Shown: positions 10,289 to 22,300 of the stretch, piece by piece
Layout of the letters: each line of letters starts with the position of its first letter
Numbering within the stretch: position 1 is the first letter of the stretch
Assembly (NCBI GenBank): GCA_016858145.1
Contig: JAEHOE010000003.1
Coordinates: forward strand, 1,550,001-1,614,000
Length of the DNA: 64,000 bases
Direction of reading: 5' to 3'
From: Edaphochlamys debaryana
Taxonomy: Eukaryota; Chlorophyta; Chlorophyceae; Chlamydomonadales
The notes under the pieces: generated by a model
Seen by the model: the letters and a program-made list of their open reading frames with translations, nothing else
What the model was told of the DNA's origin: nothing
Databases searched by the model: none
Position numbers and translations under genes: made by a program

Positions 10289-13200
10289 GGAGCGCCTGCT
10301 GGCGGACCTGGACACGCTGGACTGGCCGGACAGCATCAAGGACATGCAGCGGAACTGGATCGGAAAGAGCGAGGTGGGGCGGGGAAGGGGCGGAGAGCTG
10401 GCGTCTTGGGAGGGGCCGCACGGCCCCAGCCAAAGCGCATGCGCCGCTGAAGCACCCCCCGTGGTGGTACCTGGCCGGCGTAACCCGCTGTAACTCGCCA
10501 ATGTAACCCAAACCGAAACCTCCAACCGCCAACGCCGTACCCCCAGGGCGCCGAGGTGCAGTTCGCCCTGGCCGGCGGCCCCGGCGCGCACCTCCCCGCC
10601 GACGCCTCCGTGAGCGTCTTCACCACCCGCCCCGACACCCTGTTCGGGGCCACCTACCTGGTGCTGGCGCCGGAGCACCCGCTGGTGGCGCAGCTGGTGG
10701 GGACGGGGGGGTAGAAGGGGGGTGAGCGTGTGTGTTTCGTGACGCGTGGGGGTGTCGGCACGGGGCCACCTACCTGGTGCTGGCGCCGGAGCCCCCCCTG
10801 GTGGCGCAGCTGGTGGGGACGCGGGATGGGGGGGAGAGGGGGGAGCGTGTGTGTTTCATGACGCGTGGGGGTGTCGGCACGGGGCCACCTACCTGGTGCT
10901 GGCGCCGGAGCACCCCCTGGTGGCGCAGCTGGTGGGGACGCGGGATGGGGGGGAGAGGGGGGAGCGTGTGTGTTTCGTGACGCGTGGGGGTGTCGGCACG
11001 GGGCCACCTACCTGGTGCTGGCGCCGGAGCACCCCCTGGTGGCGCAGCTGGTGGGGACGCGGGATGGGGGGGAGAGGGGGGGAGGGAGGGGGGGAGCGTG
11101 TGTGTTTCGTGACGCGTGGGGGTGTCGGCACGGGTCCATGTGCCGGCTGGCGCAGCAGCAAGGAGCGGCGCACAGGGGCAGGGGCCACAGGGCCGTCCTT
11201 CACACACGCTCGTGTCTCTGCCTCCACGTCCTGTGCCCAACCACCACCCCCAACCAAACCCCAACCACCCCAACCACCCCCAGGCCACCCCCGAGCAGCG
11301 CCCCGCCGTGGAGGCCTACGTGGACGCCGCCTCCCGCAAGTCAGACCTGGAGCGCACGGAGCTGCAGAAGGATAAGACGGGCGTGGCCACGGGTGGGGAG
11401 GGGCGGCGCTGGGGCTGGGGTGGGCTTGGGTTGGTTGGGGAAGGATTGTGTGGGTTGGCTGTGGGGGAGGTAGCACAAGAGGGGAGAGGGGAAGTGGAGG
11501 GGAGGTGTTCAGAGGTGAGGGCCGGGCGGGGCCATGGGGTTGTGTGAGGAGGGAGGACGTGGTGAGATTGCAAAGCTCAATCGCTCATCTTTTCCCTGCT
11601 CCTGCGCACCCCTTTCCCCCCCCCCCCCAGGCTCCTTCGCCGTCAACCCCGTCACGGGCGAGCGGGTGCCGGTGTGGGTGGCGGACTACGTGCTGGGCTC
11701 GTACGGCAGGTGCGGTGCGGCTGCGGTGCGGTGCCGCACAGCACGGCCACATGGCCGCAGGGGGTCATGAAGCAGGCGGCGGCCGCCAGCAGCCGGTTTT
11801 ACGCTGGTCCTCTCGCGACCATCGCCCATGAAATACCGGCTCCAACACCCCACACGTGTCTCTCAACGCCATCCTCCTCAGTAACAACCCCCACGTTCCT
11901 CCCTTCTCCCCCCCCCCCCCTAGCGGTGCCATCATGGCAGTGCCGGGTCACGACTCCCGGGACCACGAGTTCGCCGTGCGCTTCAGCCTGCCGATCAAGC
12001 AGGTGTGTAATATTTTTTGGGGGGGGGGGCCTCGGGGGCGGGGACGGCGGGGGGAGGGCGGTGCGGAATGGGAACTCGCCCGGCTACCTGGCAACGGCGG
12101 CGCCCGACCGCACATCCTCCATACCTCCGTCCCTTCTTCCTTTCCCCCCGCCTCGCTTGGCCAACCCCCAGGTGGTGAAGCCCGCTGACGGCTCCGAGGT
12201 GGCCCTGCCGTACACGGAGCCGGGGGTGGCCACCGGCTCCTCCTCTTCCGCCCTGTCCCTGGACGGGCTGGGCACGGAGGCGGCCAAGGAGGCGGTGGTG
12301 GCGTGGCTGGAGACCTCGGGCAAGGGGGCCAAGCAGGTGGGGAGGGGCTGGCGTTTTGGAGGGGGCTGGAATGGTGGAGAGGATGGTGCGAGCAAGGGAG
12401 TATGCTGGGGCCGAGGCTGGGGCGAGGTGGGTTATAAGCTGGTTGGTTGAGGTTGTCGCCCTTCGCCTCGCCCCGTTCTGCCGTCCGAGGCGCCGAGGCG
12501 GGGGCGCACGCCATCCGTCCCTCGGGACTGGGGCACACATTATGTCGTACTTGGCCCGACTCTTTCAACCCCATACGCTATCTACCCCCCCAGATCAACT
12601 ACAAGCTGCGCGACTGGCTGTTCGCTCGGCAGCGGTACTGGGGCGAGCCCTTCCCGCTGGTCTACCCGGAGGGTGGGCGGGGCGGGGCATTGGGGATCAG
12701 GAGGGTGCTGCAGGCTGCCCGCTATGCGCCTACGGGGTACGGCGGCTCTCAACGAGCAGCAGGGGCAGTAGTCACGGGGCGAGCGCGCAAGACGCAATGC
12801 AACTGGAACTTCAAGTTCCTTCCTTCTTCCGCACCGCAGGCAGCGATGAGGCGGTGCCCATCCCAGAGTCGGAGCTCCCTCTGGTCCTGCCGGAGACGGA
12901 CAACTTCAAGCCCAGGTGGGGGCAAAGGGACCCCGGGAAGCCAATCGTGTGGGAGTCGGGAGTCTTGTACACAAGATCCCAGATGCAGCCATTATCATCG
13001 TCAACCCCCCCCCCCCCATCCCGCCCCACATTGCCGACCCCTCCCGCGCGCCTTCTCCTCCTCGCCCCCCACCCCCCCAGCGGCACCCCCGAGTCCCCCC
13101 TGGCCGTCATCCCCTCGTGGGTCAACACCGTGGACCCACGGGACGGCACGACGCCCGCGCGCAGGTGGGGTCGGGGCCGTGCGTGTTATGTCTCCGCGTT

Positions 13201-16200
13201 GGCGTCCTCGGCCCTCGGCCCTCGGCCCTCGGCCCTCGGGCTCAGCCGTGGCCATTCATGGGTCGTCAGGCTGGGAAACATTTATTCCGGGACCGGGGAA
13301 CGTATTGGCAGCAAGGCTTGGCCTCCGTCAGGGCTGCTTCAGAGAATTCCTCGAGGCCGAGTCCGCGGCATGGGCTGGACAAGAGGTGGTTGCAGCATGG
13401 GTTCCGAGTTCAGGCACTGACGCCTACCCCTGCGTGCTGCCCCGCAGGGAGACGTCCACCATGCCCCAGTGGGCCGGGTCCTGCTGGTGAGCGGGATCGG
13501 GGAAGGGGCTGGGCAGGTGTTTAGTCCAGGCGCATCAGGTAGGCACATCATCGGCCGTGTGTTTGGGAGGATCGAGGGTTCAGATCATCCACATCTCTCA
13601 AGCACATCTCAGCAAGTTTCCTCCCCCCTCCCCACCACCACCACCACCACCTACCCCCCCCCCCAGGTACTACCTGCGCTACATCTCCCCCCGCCACTCC
13701 CAGGCGCTGGTGGACCCCGAGGCGGAGCGCTACTGGATGCCCGTGGACCTGTACGTGGGGGGGGCGGAGCACGCGGTGCTGCACCTGCTCTACGCGCGGT
13801 TCTGGCACAAGGTGTGGGGGGCGGGGGGGAGTGAGAGGAGGGTGGGGGGGAGGGGGAGGGGAGTCGAGCTCGGTGGAGGGCGTAGGAGGGTGGGAAGGCT
13901 TATGCTGGGCGGGAAAGGGAAGAGGGGGAAGGGAGTTGGGCCAACTGCCTTCTCAACGCTCTGACCTCGGGACGTGTCCCTGCCGTACAGGTGCTGTACG
14001 ACCTGGGCGCGGTGACCACCAAGGAGCCCTTCGGCCGCCTGGTGAGTGGGTGTTACCCGGGGTGATCTACCGTACGCAGCGGGTGGGGCCGCGCCCGCAG
14101 CACCCCACCGGGCGCCCTCCGCCTCCCCGCAAGGAGACTTGCAAACGGCCCCTACCCTTCCCTTCCCCACTGCCCCTCCCTCCCTCCTCCCTCTTTCCCC
14201 TCCTCCTCCCCCCCCAGGTGTCCCAGGGCATGATCCTGGGCGAGGTGGAGTACACGGGCTTCCGGGACCAGGACACGGGCGAGTGGAGCGAGGAGGGCGC
14301 GCCGGGGGCGGTGCCGGTCAAGGTGAGGGCGATAGACCTGGGGTCGCTGATTGGGGGACGGAGGGAAGAGGCTAAGGTTCCTAGCCTCTCGGCGCCACGT
14401 TCCCTCTCGGCTGTGTCGCGTGGGAGGTCCCTGCGTTCTGCCTGACCCACCCCACCCCTCACGCAAACCCCCCTCCCCAGCTGACGGACGCCGAGGTGGA
14501 CAAGAAGGGCGACGGCTACGTACTCAAGGCCGACAGCAAGGTGGGGGGAGGCGGGAGGGGGTAGCGGATAGCGGGTGACCGGTGTAGCGGGCAGTGTGTG
14601 AATGCCCCGTTCTGGTGTGGTTTGTGTGCGCCCAACGGGTGCGCCGAATGCAGGGCGACTGACGGGCGCATCTCCAACTCCCTCCCCTCCCAATGTCCAA
14701 CCGCACCGCCACTCACCCGAGCCCCTCTCCCTCCACCCCTATTCGCCGCCAGGTCCGCGTGTCCGCCCGCGCGCACAAGATGTCCAAGTCCCGCGGCAAC
14801 GTGATCAACCCGGACGACGTGGTAGACCAGTTCGGGGCGGACTCGCTGCGGCTGTACGAGATGTTCATGGGGCCGCTGAGGGACACCAAGGTGGGGTGGG
14901 CTGGAGGGGGGAAACGGGGTGTGGGGGAGGCTGAGCAAGTATCATGAGGGCTTCTGTCGTGTGGTTAGACGGGGCAGACGGCACGGTGCTCGTCTGCTCG
15001 CCTCTGGGCCCTTGAAGACGTCCTCCCTCTGAACCCACGTGTCATGACTGTCCCACCACCCCACCCCACCCCACCCCACCCCACCCCCCATCACCCCCTA
15101 CCCCCCCACCCCCTACCCCCAGGTGTGGAGCACCCGCGGGGTGGAGGGCGTGCACCGCTTCCTTGCCCGCGTGTGGCGCCTGTTCGAGGGCGGCGTCAGC
15201 GACGAGGCGCCCACCAAGGAGCAGATGCGCCTGCTGCACCAGACCATCAAGAAGGTGGGGGGGGGCGGGAGGGGGGGGGGAAACGGAGGTGGGTTACGGG
15301 TATGCGCGGTCCAAGCGACCTCCAAGTTGCAATCCAACCTCTCTCAACTCCTACCACGGTTACACACCCAATACCGATACTCGACGCGCAACCCCCCAAC
15401 CCCAGGTGACCACCGAGACCGAGGAGCTCCGCTTCAACACGGGCATCGCCTCCATGATGGAGTTCGTCAACGGAGCCACCAAGGACTGGAAGAACAGGCC
15501 CCGGGCCGCAATGGAGGTGGGGGGGCGGGGCGGGGCGGGGCGGGGCAGGCGGTGGGGTGTCGCCTCCTTTCCTGCTCACCCGTCCTCTCTTTCCGCGCCT
15601 GGCCCCTGCTCCGTGCCTCCCGAAACGCCGCCTCTGACCTCCCCTCCTACCTCCTCCACCCCCCGCCCCCCCAGCCCTTCCTGCTGCTGCTGGCGCCCTA
15701 CGCCCCCCACATCGCCGAGGAGCTGTGGCAGCGCTGCGGCCACGCCGACAGCCTCACCTACGCGCCCTGGCCCGCGGTGGACGAGTCCCTGCTGGTGGTG
15801 GACTCGGTGACCCTGGCAGTGCAGGTGGGGGGCGTGTAGGGGGGGAAGTGGGAGGCGGAGGAGAGGGTTTTTGGTTTTAGGTGGGGTGGCGATGTGAGGG
15901 GCCGACGCGTGGCAAGCGGCCTCAAGTGAGACCACGTGCAATGGCTGGTCTCCTCCTTGACATCCTCTTCAAAACCTCCTCTCCCTCCAGTCCCTCCTCT
16001 CCCTCCACTCCACTCCCCTCCCTCCCCTCCTCTCCCTCCCCCTCCGCCCCAGGTCAACGGCAAGACGCGCGGCACCGTGGAGGTGGGCGTGGCCGCCCCC
16101 CAGGACGAGGTGGTGGCGGCGGCGCTGGCCAACGCCAACGTGGCCAAGCACACGGGCGGCAAGGAGCTCAAGAAGGTCATCTACGTGCCCGGCAAGATCC

Positions 16201-16226
16201 TGAACCTCATCGTGCCCAACAAGTAG
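7930..16226 (+). CDS. LARS2: Leucyl-tRNA synthetase, bacterial type, organellar
   Basis: Charges tRNA-Leu in plastid and/or mitochondrion. Start ATG 7930; the Ser/Arg/Ala-rich first ~60 residues look like a transit peptide. Exons: 7930-8321, 8745-8889, 9170-9294, 9523-9574, 9876-9944, 10215-10373, 10547-10696, 11284-11392, 11631-11709, 11924-12002, 12172-12336, 12594-12672, 12840-12915, 13081-13164, 13448-13486, 13667-13811, 13991-14041, 14218-14322, 14481-14540, 14753-14890, 15123-15254, 15406-15516, 15675-15824, 16053-16226. These sum to 2868 bp, 955 residues, all phases closing. Class I signatures: HVGH (HIGH-type) at residues 136-139 (8758-8769) and KMSKS at 730-734 (14777-14791). The CP1 editing domain shows TTRPDTLFG and [10 protein letters not shown], so proofreading looks intact. 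The anticodon-binding and C-terminal parts (MEFVN, VNGKTRG) are present. Several introns and the 3' UTR hold copies of exon edges. Confidence 0.96.
9279..9413 (+). repeat. Duplicated leucyl-tRNA synthetase exon 3' end plus donor
   Basis: The end of exon 9170-9294 and its donor (gagtactaccggtgggg) recurs at 9392-9413 with two substitutions, 113 bp downstream in the intron. The copy keeps a usable ccg|gtgggg donor. Confidence 0.85.
10161..10209. repeat. 15-bp C-rich tandem repeat
   Basis: Three copies of CCCCCTAACCCCCAC directly before an acceptor in the synthetase gene (exon 10215-10373). It resembles a telomeric motif by composition only. Confidence 0.85.
10646..11140 (+). repeat. 119-bp tandem repeat spanning an exon end and donor
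   Basis: Four copies (starting near 10646, 10762, 10881 and 11000) plus a truncated fifth. Each carries the last ~50 bases of exon 10547-10696 (coding [16 protein letters not shown]), the gtgggg donor and ~65 bases of intron ending in tgacgcgtgggggtgtcggc. Only the first copy is contiguous with the upstream coding part; the others lie in the intron. Confidence 0.95.
13206..13240. repeat. (CTCGGCC)n minisatellite
   Basis: About five copies of a 7-bp unit in the synthetase intron 13165-13447. Confidence 0.85.
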
Positions 16227-16446
16227 AGTGCGAGGACTGGGAGAAGAGGGGGGACAGGGGGAGAGGAGGCTTGGCGCGATCAGGGTAGTTCTCGGCGTGC
16301 CCAACAAGAAAAGGTGGAGCGCGGAGGTGCGGGGGAGCAGGGGGCGAGGGGGTGGAGGCTTGGCGGACGTTGTCGGACGTTATGGCAAGGCGCCAGCGTG
16401 ACAGGGAACGGGCGGAGGGCGGGCATTATCGTGCCAATCAAGTAGG
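16203..16446 (+). repeat. Decayed copies of the synthetase stop-codon region
   Basis: The last codons (cgtgcccaacaagtagagtg at 16211) reappear as cgtgcccaacaag near 16294 and as cgtgccaatcaagtagggg near 16427, in the 3' UTR. Flanking G-rich sequence is also shared. Confidence 0.75.
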
Positions 16447-18201
16447 GGCGAAGGCATGGTGGGTCGTGCGCAACGAGTGTGCCGGATAGGGGGGCGTGCG
16501 CTGGCGCGCTCTGCCCAGCCGATGGAGGGCGGGATGACGCGTTGATGTGTTGCATGGCTAAGGAGGAGCTACGGTGAAGGCTTGCGGCAACACGCATAAT
16601 GGGCGCTCAGTTGACTCTATACCTAGGGAGGAAAAACAGGCAGAGCGAGGAGGAATCGGGGTCGGGAAGGGCTGCCGGTTTCGGGGAGGCCGGGCAGAGG
16701 TGTGGGAACCGCTGTGAGCTCGTGAGCCCAATGCATGGAGTGGAGTGGCGAAGCGAAAGGAGAGGCTCATGCATTGAGGGTGCAGACCTGGGGCGTTCTG
16801 TGCTCGCAGGGGCCGTGCAGCGTAGTCCGGACGACGACGAAGGGGGATGCAGCTGAACGCAACTAGGCTGTGCGCAACGCGACAGAAAGAGGGAGAGGCA
16901 GAGCGACAGGCATGGGCAAGCAGCCGCACGGATGATCCTAAGGGCCGCACCACGCAACGCATTCGGACTCGTCACTTATCTTTCCTATGCCATCTTGTGG
17001 TGCCGAGGCCCCCAGCGTGTGCGTGCAGGCGTCCGCGGATCCCAGAACGTGGCGCAAGCTCACCTGCGAAGCGGATGGAAAGCGCCACGTGCAGACCTGG
17101 GGCGGCGGGGGGCCGCTCGACCGCTGCGGCAGGGGCGTGTCGGCAAGCCTCTGGTAGTCATGTCTTGCACGGACGGGCGGCATGGAGGAGGGGTTATATG
17201 CTCGCAGGGGCCGTGCAGCGTACTGCGGACGATGACGAAGGGGGATGCAGCTGAACGCAACTAGGCCGTGCGCAACGCAACAGAAAGAGGGAGAGGCCGA
17301 GCGACAGGCAGGAACAAGCAGCCGCACGGGGGATCCTAGGGGCCGCACCACGCAACGCGTTCGGACACACGCTCACAAGACCACGGGGCATGGCCGCATG
17401 GGGCCAAGCCCCAGCTTCTGAAACACAAACCGTGTCACTTGCCGGACGCCGGTTGCAGGTGGCCCTGCAGCTGACCATCACGTTCCAGGGGCTCCAGTGA
17501 GAGCCTCCTCGAGACAGCACACCCTCTCTCAACCCGCCTGAACCGCAGCTCTCAACACCAACAGCACACCACACGCCCCGGTCCGCCTGCCACCACCACA
17601 AACCAGCATGTCCGTTAGCCCACCAAGAGGGCTATGCCATTGCTCAGCTGCATGTTGGTTAATGCCAAGAAGTCTTCAATAAGCCTGCCCTCACTCATCC
17701 GTCTACGCCCGGCCTGCGGTTCGGCCATATCTCCGCGTTGCCTTGCCAGGCCCCGTAGCGTGTCGCCCGGTACCGGCACAGGCATTGCGCAGGTGCCCGC
17801 CATTTAGCAGGGGTCCCCAATAAAACAGCGGGCCTTCGGCACAAACCCCCGCAGCCTGCGATCTGTCCTCACTCCCGTGCCGCGTCACCCTGCGGCTGGG
17901 TGCCCCTGTGGCTTCCCCCAGGTACCGGTAGCGCGCCCCTGCGCCGCCTGCTGCCTCCCCGTCCTTGGGCCTCCGCAACAAGGCTCCTCGTCTCTCTGTC
18001 TCCACCTCCATCTCCAGGCGGGGTGACACCTCCTTAGCCCCTCCTACCCCCTCGCGTCTGAAGCCGAGCGTGCCCTCGTGCACTGCGCCGCATCGCGCCT
18101 CGCGTCTCCCTGTCCCCACCTTCACCTCCATCTCGGCTTACATCCCCTCATCCCCTCGTACTGACCCCCCCCCCCCCCCCCGCACACACGTGCCGCCCAC
18201 G
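16227..18201. other. Convergent intergenic region, synthetase / LYR gene
   Basis: No supported gene. It holds the 3' UTRs of both flanking genes, the decayed stop-region copies and a 167-bp direct repeat. A TTACA (minus-strand TGTAA) at 18138-18142 lies about 60 bp after the LYR stop. The short open frames here lack family signals. Confidence 0.7.
16802..17366. repeat. 167-bp direct repeat pair
   Basis: 16802-16968 and 17200-17366 are the same sequence with scattered substitutions and small gaps (both begin gctcgcaggggccgtgcagc and end near gcaacgc-ttcggac), 398 bp apart. Non-coding; no terminal inverted repeats seen, so not called a transposon. Confidence 0.9.
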
Positions 18202-18794
18202 TCACTCCGTGGTGGCGCCCCGCAGGCTGATCTGGATGTCCCCGCCGCCGCCCGCGTCGCCCCGCGCCTCGGGCAGGTAGGAGCGCAGGTCGGCCAGCCC
18301 CCGCTGCGCCAGGGTGAGGCACTGGGAGAGGCGGGTGGGGTCGGCCAGGTCCTGGGGTGGGGGAGGGGAGGAGGGGTGGGGGGTTGGGGAAGTTGGACAG
18401 CAGAGGGCGCGGCCTGGTGTACCAGTCGCCTTGGCGTGGCAGACAGGGAGGGTGGGGTATTGGAGGGCTGGAGGGGTGGGGGATGGGAGGGTTTGGCTGC
18501 TTACGCCCTATCAGGCGCGAGGGCGTGGCCCTGATAACCCGCAACCCGTCAATTATAGGCATGGCGTGCCAGGCCCCTCGACGTGGCACGCAGCCTGTGT
18601 TTGGGGTTCCCCTTCCCCCAACCTTGCACCCAAAGCCCTCCGCACGGCCCCCGGCGGCTTCACACCTTGTTAGCGCGAAACTCCGACTTGATCTCACGAA
18701 TGATCGAGTCACGCTTCTTGCTGGGGAAAAACTTTGCCGCCTTGAGGATGTGCCGATACAGCGTCAGCGTGCTCCCAGGACTCCCCGCCGACAT
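18202..18794 (-). CDS. LYR-motif (Complex1_LYR) protein
   Basis: Small mitochondrial-type LYR protein; the family helps Fe-S cluster delivery or assembly of respiratory complexes, usually by binding acyl-carrier protein. Two exons: 18666-18794 and 18202-18351, with donor gtgtg, acceptor ccccag and phase 0. The product is 92 residues. The LYR tripeptide sits at residues 12-14 (TLYRHILKAA), followed by the family's basic helix and the conserved EFRANK at 38-43. The second half (LADPTRLSQCLTLAQRGLA) matches the usual second helix pair. The C-terminal tail is Gly-rich. Length is normal for the family. Which LYR subfamily it belongs to, and hence its client, cannot be told from sequence alone. Divergent from the UVRAG-like gene. 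Confidence 0.85.
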
Positions 18795-19312
18795 GGGGCC
18801 CAGCTGATCTACCGACAAGCCTCCCTGTGATGGTTTGCGGCTGGGCAGCGGGCTCCGGAAATGGGGTTTCCACGAGGGATGGCAAAGAGTGGCAGTTGAA
18901 GCAGGCGCGGGCGTGTGGTGATGTAGTTGGGAGTTTGAGATCAAGAATGTCACTATGGGAGTGGTGGTGGCATGGGTGCGGGCCGGGTTAATGCGCCACT
19001 GCATTCCAAAGCGGCACCATGCGAACGTGGCCACCCTCATTCTGCTAATTTGGGCATTCCATGACCAACTCATCGCAGTCACAAGTACAATGACTAGTGC
19101 CGTTACCCTTGCAAGGCGCGTTTGCGCCTTTGGTCAACCGCATCAGGCACATCTCGCGCTGATACGCTTTACGGAGACCACTTATGACGTCTAGGAACCT
19201 TGTAGAGGCGTTTCGTGCCTGACATCAGGCGGGAAGCTCGCCAAACGATGCTGGATGCTCTGCAGTGGGTGCGTATGCAGATGGCTTTGCGCAGAAGTCC
19301 AGCCCGGGCTGC
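18795..19312. promoter_or_regulatory. Divergent intergenic region LYR / UVRAG-like
   Basis: 518 bp between opposed start codons, so it probably carries both promoters. Slightly less GC-rich than the genes. No conserved element was recognised. Confidence 0.5.
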
Positions 19313-22300
19313 ATGCCGCCGGCTTCCAAGGAGACGTTGCCCAAGGTCTTGAGCTGCTCATGGCTCCAGGCCAAACGTGTCACGCGCTTACTGCGTGCCC
19401 GGCCCTGCCTCCCTCCCCAACCCCACCCGCAACAGCGCCCCTCACGCCGCCTGCGGCACTTGACCGCGGTCAGCCTACACAACCTCTTCGACCCGCAGGC
19501 GCCCCCTGGCGCCTGCGGTGCCCAGCAAGCCGTAACCAAGCCCCCAGGCTACCGCTATGAGCTGGACACGTGGGACGTGGCGCGGGGGGCGTGGCGGCTC
19601 TACTACCGAAGCGAGGAGGTGCGGCAGTGCGGGCGCCCCAAACCACACCAAATCGCACATGCCAAAGCCCCACAACCCGCCTCCAAACCCAGAGCTGCTG
19701 CCCTCCTTTTCCCTCATTCCACGTGCAGCTGCCTGCGGACCATGATCTGGACTGGGACCGCCTGGCGTTCGACCCGGAGTCGCCCCAGGCCCTCTCCGGC
19801 GTGCGGCACCGGAGGGACGTGGGGTCGCTGCGGCTGAGGGTGGTCGCAGCGGCCCCCGCCCCCCCGCCGGCCGCTAGCCTGGACCCTAACGACGCCTGGT
19901 GGACGCGTCAGGCCGGGAACGGGCCGGCGGCGGGCGCAAGTGGAGGGTCCGCTGGGGGTGCGGACGCGGTGGAGGAGCGTGCAGCGTCGTGCGTGGGGTC
20001 TGCAGCCGAGGAGCGCGGGGCTGGGGTGGAGGACTGCGCAGCTCCGGACCCTGCAGGCGCGTGGGGGCCTGCAGGGGCCTCGGCCAGTGACTATGCGGCG
20101 CAGCTGCAGCCCCGCCTTGGCCGCAGCGACGGCGGCAGCAGCAGCCGGGGCAGCGCTTCTGAACCACACGCCACACCCCCGCGTCAGGGCGGGGCGCAGG
20201 CAGAGAGCGCCCAGGAACACCCGCCGCCGCCGCCCTCGCCGCTGCCGCCAGGAGTCTGCGACGCCGGGCAAAGCCAGGGCGCAGGCCGGGCGGTGGCGCG
20301 CTTGGTGAGGCGCGTGGTCGCCCGTGTGGTTGCCGGAGCTGGCGAGCAGCTGCAGGGGGGACAGGAGCTAGCAGCTGATCAGGGGAGTCAGGAGGGTCCA
20401 GAGCTAGTGGCGATGCCAGGGCAGGCGCAGGCGCACGCCCAGCAGGGCCAGCAGGCAATGACGGAGGAGCCGCGGGAGGGAGTGGAGGGGCTGGTGCGGC
20501 GCGTCTTCTCCAGAGTGGCCCGCCAGGGGCAGCCGCCGACACCGCCCCTTTCTCAGCAGCCGCAACAGCTGCAGGAGGAGGCGGTCGCTTCGGCGCTGGT
20601 CTCACGCGTGTTCGACCGGCTGCTTGGCAGGACCCCGCAGCAGGCGCCGGGCCCCACGCAGCCAGCTCCATCGCAGAGCGCCGGGGCGCACGGCCCGGCC
20701 TGCGTGACCCTGTGCGGCAGCTGCAATGCGTGCCGAGCCGCCGCGGCCACGGACGGCTCCGCTGCAAGCCCCTGGGGGCTCGACGCAGCGCCGGGCCTCG
20801 CGCGGTGCAGCAGCAGGGGCAGCAGCCGCAGCCCCAGCCCCAGCCGCAGCCACAGCGGCGGTGGCAGCATCAGTGGGAGCGGGAGCGGGAGTGGCAGTAG
20901 CTGCAGCGTCGACAGCGAGCCCAGCGGCAGTAGCAGCAGCCAGCGGGTGGGCCCCGGGCCCCACGACGGCCCTGATACACACGCTGCAGCCCCGGCGGCC
21001 CCTGCCCACGAGGGCTGGGCTACGGCCGTCCCCACGGCCGTCACTGCTGCCGCTATCAAAGAGGATGGCGCAGCCGGGCGGAGTGCGCTGCAGGAGCTGG
21101 AAGCGGCTGCCGTGGATGCGGTGGCGGAGACGGAGGCGGAGGCTGCCGTGCCGCTGCTTCCGGGGCGGGTGGTGGCGGAGTACGTGTTCCAGCTCCGACA
21201 GCTCGTGCCGCTAGGTGGGTGGACGGGGCCCGCGGATGGTGTCTACTGCCTAGCCCTGCAGTGTCTAGGCTGCCGTGTTGGTCGTGGTTTCGGTGGGGCT
21301 GGGTGCCACTGGGTAGGGGCATACAGTTGTACAGCAAGCCGGGGATTGCACTGTTGGCCTGCTGATCCCCCCACCCCCCATCCCGCAACTTGACACGTTC
21401 CCTGTGCGCTCCTCACCGCAGAGCCCCGCGCGCTGCAGCGCCTGTGGGCCGCCAACCTGCCCATCTTCACCCTTGCGCCGGACCGCCGGCCCCACACGCT
21501 GCGCAGCGCGCTCCCGCCTCCACCGGCACCGCCGCCCCCGCCCCCGCCTCCGCCGGTGGCTTGGCCCCCCGCGGCCGCCTCGGGGCCCGGAGGGCGAGGC
21601 GGCGTGCCCGCAATGGCGCCGGGGGCGGGGTTTGGGGGTAAGCCCCCCCGGCGCGTGCCCTCGGCGGTGGCGGCTCCGGGCGGCTCGCTGGGGTCCCTGG
21701 CGGAGGCGACGGGCGAGGCCGCGGCCGCGGACAAGCGCGCCTTGCTACGGTGGGTGCTGGTTCTCGACGGACGGACTGTTGCATCTCATCTTGATTCCTA
21801 CATATCCTCATCCACGCTCACGTCCAGCTCGTCACCGCTTCACTCCCACCTCTACTTCCCCTCCCCTCCCTCCCCTTCCTCCACCACCCTCCCCCTTTTT
21901 ACCTCCCCACATGTCGTCCACACCCCACACCAATTGTTTGCACCTCTGCTCACCTTACCCCGCTCTACTTCCCGATGCCCCCTACTCTTCCCCACCCTTG
22001 TAACCCCCCCAGCTGGCTGCTGTCCGGCAGCTCCATCGTGCAGCCGCTGCAGGCGCAGGGCTCCCTGGAGGAGGAGCTGGCGGAGGACGCAGCGCTGGCG
22101 GCGGCGGCGGCGGCGCAGCAGCAGGGCCGCAGCGGCGGCGGCAGCCGGGGTGTCAGCGCCAGCGGCGGGCTGGGCTCGGGCCCCGCGGGCTTCGGAGGCG
22201 CGGGCGCAGGCGGCGGGAGTGGAGCGGGAGGGGAGGTTGTCAGCGGGGAGGGGACCGGGGGAGGAGGTGGTGGAGGTGGAGGGTGGGGGGCAGGCCGGGG

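Noticed and set aside
10646..11140. The 119-bp array read as extra protein repeats or as a CRISPR-like array
   Set aside because: The units change frame relative to each other, contain stops and donors, and have no spacers. They are an exon-intron duplication.
16802..17366. Transposon with terminal repeats
   Set aside because: Direct repeats only. No inverted ends, target-site duplication or transposase reading frame were seen.
19886..20767. 293-codon antisense open frame
   Set aside because: Shadow of the UVRAG-like exon: GC-rich codons leave long open frames on the other strand; composition is Pro/Arg/Ala only and no family is recognised.
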